Below are positions 1-5,117 of a stretch of DNA of 10,603 nucleotides, one piece after another. The notes below the pieces were generated by a model, which had not been told where the DNA came from, searched no databases, and saw nothing but the letters and a program-made list of their open reading frames with translations. The position numbers and the translations under genes were made by a program. This stretch comes from Thermoleophilaceae bacterium (GTDB lineage: Bacteria > Actinomycetota > Thermoleophilia > Solirubrobacterales > Thermoleophilaceae). The DNA is taken from NCBI GenBank assembly GCA_013812485.1, contig JACCTJ010000261.1:1-10603 (forward strand), written 5' to 3'. Position 1 is the first letter of the stretch, and each line of letters opens with the position of its first letter.

Positions 1-88
1 GGCCCAGCTGCTGGCGTTCATCGAGCGCTACAACCCCACCGCGAAGCCGTTCGCCTGGACCTACGCGGGCAAGCCGCTGGTCAAGTGA
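1..88 (+). pseudogene. IS630-family transposase, C-terminal end (cut by window edge)
   Basis: The first 28 codons (frame starting at base 2, stop TGA at 86-88) read to an end with FIERYNPTAKPFAWTYAGKP. This matches the conserved C-terminal tail of IS630/Tc1-like DDE transposases (F-I-x-x-Y-N-x-T-A-K-P-F-x-W-T-Y). The rest of the gene lies upstream, outside the window, so I cannot tell whether the transposase is whole. The element's right end should lie within the next few tens of bases, but without the left end no inverted repeat can be assigned. Confidence 0.65.
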
Positions 89-296
89 ACCGGAATAGGC
101 GGACAAGGTACTAGTGGCTCGGACGACAGGCGCGGTTCCGTTGATATCGGGGCGAGCGTCGGGTTGGGAGCAAGTGCGGCGCCTTCGTGGGCCGGGGCGG
201 GGGGGTTTGCTCCCCACCGGAACTTCGGTCGCTGTTGAAAGGAGTCACGAGGACGGCCTCGACTCGCGCATTCGATCACGCGCGGACTGCTCATCC

Positions 297-1526
297 ATGA
301 GCACCACGGACCCTAGCCCGACCCGCGCCCGCGAGGGCCGGCGTCTGGTCGTGACCAACACACCCGGCATCTACCGCCGCAAGCGCGCGGACGGCTCGCT
401 CGGGGGCTACGTCGTGATCTACCGCGCCGCGGGCCGGCAGCGCAAGGAGTCGGCGCGTACGCTTGCGGAGGCACGGGCGATCCGTGCCTCCCGTCACGCC
501 GACCGCGACCGCGGCGAGTTCCACGCTCCCTCGCGCGTGACGCTGCGCGAGTTCCTCGCAGAGTGGATCGACCGCTACCAAGGCACAGGTCGGCGTGGCT
601 TTCGCGAGGGGACACGTGCCGAGTACCGGCGACTGCTCGACCAATACGCCCACCGCTACTTCGGCGAGCGGTTGCGGCTGGTAGACGTGACGCCGCACCA
701 CATGGCCCAGTACGTCGCCTGGCTCGCCGACGCCGGCAGGCAGGGCCGGCGGCTCGCCGATGCCACGGTTGCTAACGCGGTCATTCCCGTGCGTGCCGCG
801 CTCGGGACAGCCAAGGCCGAAGGGCTGCTCAGGCACAATCCGGCGGACGGGCTGCGCCTCCCCGTCCGCCAAGAGGTCCGCGACGACGACGCCGAGGACG
901 TCAAGGCCCTCTCGCGCGAGCAGCTCGCCACCGCGCTCGGGCTCGCCCCCGTGCGTCACCGTACGCTGATCGAGCTGCTCGCCGCCACCGGCCTCCGAGT
1001 GTCCGAAGCGCTCGCGCTCCAGCGCCGCCACCTGGCGCTCGACGGGGCACGCCCGCACGTACGCATCCGGCGCGCATTCGTTAAGGGCCGGGTCGAGCCG
1101 CCGAAGTCCCGCCACGGCCGGCGCGACGTGCCGCTCTCACGCGAGCTCGTCAACCGGCTGCGTGCTGACCTAGCCGACCTCCCGGACGTGCCCGAGGCGC
1201 TCATCTTCGTGAACCGCAACGGCACACCTATTGACGCCGACAACCTGCGCCGCCGAGTAGTAAAGCCGCTCATGGAGGAAGCTGGCGCGCCGTGGGCAGC
1301 GTTCCACACCCTCAGGCACACCTACGCAAGCCTGCAGCTCGCGCGCGGCGTGAACGTCGTCCAGGTCTCCCGGGCGCTCGGGCACCACTCCGCCGCGTTC
1401 ACGCTCGACACCTACGCCCACTTGCTCGAAGGCGAGGAAGCGCCGGCACTCGACCTCGCTGGCGCGCTCGAAGGGACGGCATCGGCGCACCGCGTGCCGC
1501 CGAAACTGACCGCACCTTCCGCCTAG
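297..1526 (+). CDS. tyrosine recombinase/phage-type integrase
   Basis: Complete site-specific recombinase of 409 aa if started at ATG 297. An in-frame GTG at 114 would give 470 aa, but the added 61 residues are Arg/Gly-rich and unlike the family. Neither start has a clear ribosome binding site. Residues about 24-75 (GIYRRKRADGSLGGYVVIYR) form an arm-type DNA-binding domain, about 80-185 the SAM-like core-binding domain, and about 205-380 the catalytic domain. Catalytic residues are visible: R234 (ATGLRVSEAL), K270 (EPPKSRHGRR), H337 and R340 (FHTLRHTYAS), H363 (LGHHS) and nucleophile Y373 (LDTYAHL). The protein should cut and rejoin DNA through a 3'-phosphotyrosine. No tRNA or att core is visible nearby, so this is not an obvious tRNA-integrated element. 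It lies about 0.7 kb from the 34-bp inverted repeat described below and is a candidate for acting on it, which is inference. Length and motifs are normal, so it is probably active. Confidence 0.95.
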   Translation: MSTTDPSPTRAREGRRLVVTNTPGIYRRKRADGSLGGYVVIYRAAGRQRKESARTLAEARAIRASRHADRDRGEFHAPSRVTLREFLAEWIDRYQGTGRRGFREGTRAEYRRLLDQYAHRYFGERLRLVDVTPHHMAQYVAWLADAGRQGRRLADATVANAVIPVRAALGTAKAEGLLRHNPADGLRLPVRQEVRDDDAEDVKALSREQLATALGLAPVRHRTLIELLAATGLRVSEALALQRRHLALDGARPHVRIRRAFVKGRVEPPKSRHGRRDVPLSRELVNRLRADLADLPDVPEALIFVNRNGTPIDADNLRRRVVKPLMEEAGAPWAAFHTLRHTYASLQLARGVNVVQVSRALGHHSAAFTLDTYAHLLEGEEAPALDLAGALEGTASAHRVPPKLTAPSA

Positions 1527-1602
1527 CACGGGTCCCGCACCTCTCGGCGTAGAGAGTCGACCGCCTTCACGCCTCTCCGGAGGTCTTCGCCGTGCCGACG
1601 TC

Positions 1603-1809
1603 TTGAGTTCCAGCGCGACTTCGGGGGCGATGGCGCCTGACCCGACCGGCAGCTCAAGACTTCCTTCGTGTTCAACGAAGCTGGTGAAGGTCCTCCACGC
1701 TGCTCTTACCGCCCCCCTGTGGGTGCCGGGCGCCGTCGGCCTGTACACCGTGTCGCGCGGCGCGCACCTGGCGGTCAAGGTGAAGGCGAAGCTAAGGCCT
1801 CTGATTTAA
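1603..1809 (+). CDS. doubtful small ORF, 68 aa, hydrophobic C-terminal half
   Basis: Small ORF starting at TTG 1603 and ending at TAA 1807-1809. Its first 25 residues are Ser/Pro-rich and low complexity. From about residue 26 it becomes amphipathic to hydrophobic (LVKVLHAALTAPLWVPGAVG) and ends in a basic tail (KVKAKLRPLI). This could be a small membrane-associated peptide or chance. There is no convincing ribosome binding site, and the start overlaps the 8-bp inverted repeat GTCTTGAG. I recognise no family and include it only because the C-terminal half looks less random than neighbouring frames. Confidence 0.2.
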   Translation: MSSSATSGAMAPDPTGSSRLPSCSTKLVKVLHAALTAPLWVPGAVGLYTVSRGAHLAVKVKAKLRPLI

Positions 1810-1862
1810 CGGTCAGGGCAGAGGGCGAGGTCCAAGCGGGCTGCCGGGCGCCAGGGGCGAGT

Positions 1863-2093
1863 TCAGGCGGCGTGCCGCGTGCTGGGCGGGGCGCTCGAGG
1901 TTTCGGACCTGCGAATGGCGCCGGACGCGGTTTCTGCCGGGACGTTGGGGTCAGCATCAAGAGCCGCGGCGCGATCCGGCCTCGAGCGGCTGGGTCCGTA
2001 TGGGGAACCGGCGGTAAGGACGCGACCGGCCAACAGAGCGAGCACCTGGGCTCGTTCAAGGTCTCGACCGATGTAGCGGGCGATCCAGCCCAT
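1863..2093 (-). CDS. doubtful small ORF, 76 aa, with a good ribosome binding site
   Basis: Minus-strand ORF from ATG 2091-2093. A Shine-Dalgarno-like GAGGTAGG lies just upstream, which sets it apart from random frames. The N-terminal third (MGWIARYIGRDLERAQVLAL) is plausible amphipathic helix. The last 45 residues are Ser/Pro/Arg-rich and look like untranslated or decayed sequence, so it may be a gene 5' end followed by read-through. It lies 57 bp downstream of the stop of the hydrophobic minus-strand frame at 2151-2315, so the two could be co-transcribed if the segment upstream were inverted. No family recognised. Confidence 0.25.
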   Translation of the reverse strand: MGWIARYIGRDLERAQVLALLAGRVLTAGSPYGPSRSRPDRAAALDADPNVPAETASGAIRRSETSSAPPSTRHAA

Positions 2094-2150
2094 CCTACCT
2101 CAAAGAACGGTGTGACCAGCTCCTATCTTGCGGTCTCGATCGGCGTTGAG

Positions 2151-2315
2151 CTAGTAGGCAAGAGGGATTGCCGCCGGAATCCACAGTCCGAGCACGGCGT
2201 ACCTCGCGACCCAGATCAGCGCGAGCAGCGTGATCGTCGAGAGCATGAGCACCGCCTTGCGCAGTAGCAACCCGGCGGCTGCAAGTACCTCGATGTCGCG
2301 CCTCCGACCTATCGT
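2151..2315 (-). pseudogene. orphan hydrophobic C-terminal frame (alternative 3' end of the inverted-repeat switch)
   Basis: Minus-strand open frame running from just after an in-frame stop (plus 2316-2318) to TAG at plus 2151-2153. It reads DIEVLAAAGLL from the 34-bp repeat, then a basic pair LRK, then a strongly hydrophobic run (AVLMLSTITLLALIWV, then ARYAVLGLWIPAAIPLAY). That looks like one long or two short membrane segments. In the present orientation it has no good start: only TTG 2268-2270, GTG 2250-2252 or ATG 2244-2246 inside it. It therefore looks like a 3' end waiting for a 5' end. Inverting 2300-2520 would supply an in-frame N-terminus of 40 residues plus the shared repeat, giving a predicted 89-aa product. 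It could instead be the tail of an unrelated small membrane protein whose start was lost. Confidence 0.45.
2266..2299 (+). repeat. left arm of an exact 34-bp inverted repeat
   Basis: Bases 2266-2299 (from AGCAACCCGGCGGCTGCAAG to CGATGTCGC) are the exact reverse complement of 2521-2554. Identity ends abruptly on both sides. On the minus strand this arm encodes DIEVLAAAGLL in the same codon phase that the right arm uses on the plus strand. No strong internal dyad is visible in the arm, so a recombinase core site cannot be assigned by eye. Confidence 0.97.
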
Positions 2316-2324
2316 CTACGCGCT

Positions 2325-2360
2325 GGTTTCGCCAAGCGGTTTGGCGGGTTTCGCCAAACC
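2325..2360. promoter_or_regulatory. triple GGTTTCGCCAA motif with two mutually exclusive hairpins
   Basis: GGTTTCGCCAA occurs twice in direct orientation (2325-2335 and 2347-2357), with an inverted copy between them (GGTTTGGCG, 2338-2346). The middle copy can form a perfect 9-bp stem with CGCCAAACC (2352-2360; 5-nt loop GGTTT), or a 6-bp stem with CGCCAA (2330-2335; 5-nt loop). The cluster is 40 bp upstream of GTG 2400, inside the segment bounded by the 34-bp repeat. As DNA it could be an operator; as RNA, a switch between two hairpins. TTGGCG at 2341-2346 and TAGAGC at 2365-2370, 18 bp apart, form only a weak promoter match. Confidence 0.6.
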
Positions 2361-2399
2361 CTCCTAGAGCCAGAGCAAGAACAGCTACTCGGGACGCTG

Positions 2400-3125
2400 G
2401 TGGAGGCGTCCCGCACCGTGGCGGACCGCAACAAGCGCGAGTTCTTCCTGATGCTGTTGGAGCAGGGCGCGCTCGTCGCGGGTGGCGGCCTCCCTCACGA
2501 CGGGCCGATGGTCGCCGACGGCGACATCGAGGTACTTGCAGCCGCCGGGTTGCTTCGGATCATCGAGGACGGCCAAGGTTCGACTCGGTTTCGAGTCACG
2601 CCGGAGGGCGAGAGGTTCTACGCGGCGATGAAAACCCGGGCGGGCGAGCCGGTCCGGGAGGTCGAAGACGACGTGCGCGGCTACCTCGACTCGGAGCCGT
2701 TCCGCAGCCGGTACGGCGCGGCCTACCAGAGCTTCGCGGAGGCCGAGAGGATGCTGTGGGGACGCGACTCGCAGAAGCAGCTCACGGCCGTCGGGCACCA
2801 CGCGCGAGAGGCGCTCCAAGCGTTCGCCACCGGCTTGGTCGAGCGCCATCAGCCGCCCGCCGTCAACTCGAACCCCACGCACACGCTCGACCGCCTTTCG
2901 GCTGTGGTTCAGATGCACCGGCCGACACTCGGCGACCGACGCACCGACTTCCTCGACGCGCTGTTCGGCTACTGGCGCGAGGTCGTCAACATCGCGCAGC
3001 GTCAGGAGCACGGCGGCCAGAAGGAGGGCGAGTCGCTCGTGTGGGAGGACGCGCGGCGCGTCGTCCTCCACACAGCCGTCGTCATAGTCGAGGTGGCGCG
3101 CACGCTTGACCCGCTCGCACCCTGA
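2400..3125 (+). CDS. winged-helix-type protein of unknown function
   Basis: Protein of 241 aa from GTG 2400 with a weak GGGA five bases upstream. The start is uncertain: the frame stays open upstream to 2268 with protein-like sequence (LLEPEQEQLLGTLVEASRTV) but no ATG, GTG or TTG, so the original N-terminus may have been lost. Residues about 1-76 resemble a winged helix: helices, then a recognition-helix-like GDIEVLAAAGLLRII (41-55), then a wing (GQGSTRFRVTPEGERFYAAM). The remainder is helical and acidic, with the conspicuous stretch QRQEHGGQKEGESLVWEDAR and a moderately hydrophobic helix near the C-terminus (VVLHTAVVIVEVARTL). There is no signal peptide, so it is likely cytoplasmic. The fold suggests a DNA-binding or regulatory role, but I cannot name the function. 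The stop lies 8 bp before the IS1182 left repeat, which probably separated the gene from its own terminator without breaking it. Confidence 0.7.
   Translation: MEASRTVADRNKREFFLMLLEQGALVAGGGLPHDGPMVADGDIEVLAAAGLLRIIEDGQGSTRFRVTPEGERFYAAMKTRAGEPVREVEDDVRGYLDSEPFRSRYGAAYQSFAEAERMLWGRDSQKQLTAVGHHAREALQAFATGLVERHQPPAVNSNPTHTLDRLSAVVQMHRPTLGDRRTDFLDALFGYWREVVNIAQRQEHGGQKEGESLVWEDARRVVLHTAVVIVEVARTLDPLAP
2521..2554 (-). repeat. right arm of the exact 34-bp inverted repeat
   Basis: Reverse complement of 2266-2299 with no mismatch over 34 bases. It lies inside the plus-strand winged-helix-type gene and encodes residues 41-52 (GDIEVLAAAGLL), the presumed recognition helix. The two arms enclose 221 bp (2300-2520) holding the putative promoter, the start codon and the first 40 codons. 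Confidence 0.97.
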
Positions 3126-3133
3126 GCGACGGG

Positions 3134-4849
3134 CTAGGAGCGCGGGTCGCTAACGCGACCGGCGGGGAGCTGAACTGCGAGAGGCAGCGCCGGGGAGCTC
3201 GATCATCGCTCGGTGGTCGCATCCGGGCGCTGGCGGCGGTTCCTGGGTGGTGGGGTGGGGGATCTGCGCCCCGCCCTCGTTCAGGTCCCCGCCACCAGGC
3301 TCAGGCCGCCCGCTCGATGGAGCTTCAGCAGGTTGTGCACTGCGCAGTTGAAGCGCCACTGGCAGCGCGCCGCTCGCTCGCCGCGCAGGAGGAGTTGTCG
3401 AGCTGCCTGGACGGTCTGCATCTGACCGAAGACGGGCTCGACGATCGTCTTGCGGCGGGCGTAGGCGGTGCGGCCCCGCTCGGTCTTCAGCTTGCGCGCC
3501 ATGCGCTGCTTCGGGGTCGCGCCCTTTTGGAGCGGCCCCGGCCCCGGCGGCGCCTGGGGCTCTGAGTGCTTGAAGCGGCCGGTGGCGATGTGGGGGTCGA
3601 GGCCGTGCTCTGAGGTGATCTGGACGTTGTCCTCGGAGAAGTAGCCGGCGTCAGCGAGCAGCACCGCCTCATCGGGCAGCTCGTCGCCGACCAGCTCGAG
3701 GTTCTCTGAGAGCTGGTCGAGCGCCGGTCGGAGCTGGCGTTGGTCGGGAGCCTCAGCGGAGAGCTCGGCCGCGACGATCACCTGGGTGCTCGAGTCGACG
3801 ACCGCCTGGCCGTTAAAGCACTGGTGGTAGGCGCCATCGGAGGTCTTCATGATCTTCGAGTCTGGGTCTGTGAAGTTGCGCTGCGCCTTGGGCTTGGGCT
3901 TAAACGGATCGCGCCCATCGGGCGGGCGGCGGGGCTTCTTGCCCTGTGCCTCGAGCTCTGAGCGCCGCGCGCGCTCGGCCTCGGTCGCCTCGGCCTCGAG
4001 AGCCTCCTTGGCCTCCCGGATCGCCTCGAGGCGGCCCTCGCGGCGCTGAAGCTCGGCGGGCAGCTCGTCGCCGCGGCGATCGCACCCGAAGCGCTCGTCC
4101 TCCGCTCGGTCGATTGCCTCGGCGTCGGCCAGCAGCGCTCCCACGCGCTCGCGCAGGGCGTCGATCTCTGACCGAAGCTGCGCCTCGGCCCTGACCATCC
4201 GCGCGTAGCTCATCGCCTTGTGGCGCGAGGCGTTGGCGCGCAGCTTGGTGCCGTCGAGCGCCAGTGTCCCGAGTCCGACCAGGCGCGCCTTGGCGCACAG
4301 CCGCAGCGCCTGCACGAACAGCTCCGCCAGCGCCTCCAGGTGACGCGCCCGAAAGCGGGCGATCGAGCGGTAGTCGGGGTGCTGGTCGGCGCACAGCATC
4401 CGCACCGCCACGTCGCGGTGGGTCGCGGCCTCGAGCTTGCGCGAGGAGACCACGCCGCTCGCGTAGCCGTAGATCAAGAGCTTGAGCATCAAGCGCGGGT
4501 CGTAGGGCGGATAGCCGCGCTCGTCCTCGTAGTCGGCGTAGATCGGCCCCAGATCCAGTGCGGAGTCGACCAGGTCCGAGACGAAGTGCGCCAGGTCCCC
4601 CTCCGGCACCCACTCCTGCAACACCGGCGCCATCAGCAGCACCTGGTCGGGGGCATAGGGACGGAAGGTCTTGTGCTGCGCGGACGCCCGCTCGGGTGCC
4701 TGTGCGCGAACGTCGGCGTCCTCGGCCTCCGCCTCGAACAGCTGTCCCTCCTCCACCGCTGCCGACATGCGAACCTCCCCGTCGTGTGCAGGGAGATCTT
4801 CGACTCCGGACCGGACGGGTCAGGCGTGGTTACTGACCCAGGCTCCTAG
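3134..4849 (-). mobile_element. IS1182-family insertion sequence, apparently complete
   Basis: The element is about 1.7 kb and encloses one transposase gene. Ends were found by comparison: 3134-3154 (CTAGGAGC..GGGTC..TAAC) against the reverse complement of 4829-4849. They match at 17 of 21 positions, differing only in two 2-base pockets. Both ends begin with the palindrome CTAG, which may be part of the repeat or a 4-bp target duplication. The right terminus also contains GGGTCAG (4817-4823) and CTGACCC (4833-4839), the left terminus GGTCGC (3145-3150) and GCGACC (3155-3160). Each end can thus form a small hairpin, possibly used in transposase recognition. It inserted 8 bp past the stop of the winged-helix-type gene, in convergent orientation. 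Confidence 0.85.
3281..4768 (-). CDS. IS1182-family DDE transposase
   Basis: Transposase of 495 aa, full length for the family. It starts at ATG 4766-4768 with GGGGAGG about six bases upstream. The N-terminal DUF772-type region (about residues 75-145) contains PPYDPRLMLKLLIYGYASGV and the HPDYRSIARFR motif. The DDE catalytic residues are D172 (LALDGTKLRANAS), D373 (VLLADAGYFSEDN) and E444 (KTIVEPVFGQMQ). A charged, coiled-coil-like insertion (about 186-275) separates the first Asp from the rest of the RNase H-like fold, as is usual here. The C-terminus (WRFNCAVHNLLKLHR) is the typical family ending. Frame and motifs are intact, and terminal repeats are recognisable on both sides, so the element may still be able to move. 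Confidence 0.95.
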   Translation of the reverse strand: MSAAVEEGQLFEAEAEDADVRAQAPERASAQHKTFRPYAPDQVLLMAPVLQEWVPEGDLAHFVSDLVDSALDLGPIYADYEDERGYPPYDPRLMLKLLIYGYASGVVSSRKLEAATHRDVAVRMLCADQHPDYRSIARFRARHLEALAELFVQALRLCAKARLVGLGTLALDGTKLRANASRHKAMSYARMVRAEAQLRSEIDALRERVGALLADAEAIDRAEDERFGCDRRGDELPAELQRREGRLEAIREAKEALEAEATEAERARRSELEAQGKKPRRPPDGRDPFKPKPKAQRNFTDPDSKIMKTSDGAYHQCFNGQAVVDSSTQVIVAAELSAEAPDQRQLRPALDQLSENLELVGDELPDEAVLLADAGYFSEDNVQITSEHGLDPHIATGRFKHSEPQAPPGPGPLQKGATPKQRMARKLKTERGRTAYARRKTIVEPVFGQMQTVQAARQLLLRGERAARCQWRFNCAVHNLLKLHRAGGLSLVAGT

Positions 4850-4892
4850 ACCCTATGGACCGTCGGCGTAAGCATCCGCAACTGATGTAAGC

Positions 4893-4972
4893 GTCGGCAC
4901 CCGCGCATGAGATGCGCGGGTTGACCGTCGAGGAGTGGCCTCGGTGGGGACCGCAATCATGGGGGTGCCGAC
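4893..4972 (+). promoter_or_regulatory. overlapping inverted repeats between the two insertion sequences
   Basis: The 136-bp spacer between the IS elements holds a perfect 10-bp hairpin (ACCCGCGCAT 4899-4908, loop GAG, ATGCGCGGGT 4912-4921). A longer-range 10-bp pair, GTCGGCACCC (4893-4902) with GGGTGCCGAC (4963-4972), shares four bases with that hairpin, so the two cannot form together. The distal arm covers a Shine-Dalgarno-like GGGGG run (4961-4965) just before ATG 4973. There is no U-tract, so this is not a standard terminator. It may be the leader of a gene whose body was displaced when IS1380 inserted 13 bp after that ATG. Confidence 0.55.
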
Positions 4973-5048
4973 ATGACGCAGGCTAAGCCTGAATCCACCG
5001 TATTGCCTGCTATCAATGAGCGGTTTCCGTCCGGTCGGGGACCCATAA

Positions 5049-5112
5049 TGACCTCCTGAGCAGGGCTTTTCAGCGGATGTATCGGCATCCGCGGCCCCAC
5101 GTCAGGAGGTCA
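5049..5112 (+). promoter_or_regulatory. IS1380 leader hairpin sequestering the transposase ribosome binding site
   Basis: TGACCTCCTGA (5049-5059) is the perfect 11-bp complement of TCAGGAGGTCA (5102-5112). The second arm contains the transposase Shine-Dalgarno AGGAGGT (5104-5110), 7 nt before ATG 5118. The 42-nt loop carries a second perfect hairpin, GCGGATG (5073-5079) with CATCCGC (5086-5092) and loop TATCGG. A transcript entering from outside would fold both stems and hide the ribosome binding site, while one starting inside the loop would not. IS10 and IS50 limit expression from outside transcription in this way; applying it here is inference. Confidence 0.7.
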
Positions 5113-5117
5113 CCCGG

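Larger units (their letters stand above)
1527..2150. other. largely non-coding stretch between the integrase and the inverted-repeat locus
   Basis: I see no recognisable family here on either strand. Long open frames exist (for example 1668-2267 on +) but their translations are Arg/Pro/Gly-rich, as expected from high GC. The stretch holds an 8-bp inverted repeat, GTCTTGAG (1600-1607) and CTCAAGAC (1653-1660), and two doubtful small ORFs listed separately. No U-tailed terminator is visible after the integrase stop. An attP site could be hidden here but cannot be recognised without a partner site. Confidence 0.5.

Noticed and set aside
114..296. N-terminal extension of the integrase from GTG 114
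   Set aside because: Arg/Gly-rich, unlike the family, no ribosome binding site; open only because of high GC. ATG 297 gives a normal length.
1668..2267. 199-aa plus-strand open frame
   Set aside because: Low-complexity translation with no family features; it overlaps the minus-strand hydrophobic frame, which looks more protein-like.
2385..3071. 228-aa minus-strand frame opposite the winged-helix-type gene
   Set aside because: Shadow of the plus-strand gene; its translation shows no domain, whereas the plus frame has a clear winged-helix pattern.
4973..5059. 28-codon ORF with a good ribosome binding site
   Set aside because: Only its first five codons lie outside IS1380; the rest is the IS terminal repeat and leader. 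Kept only as evidence of a displaced gene start.
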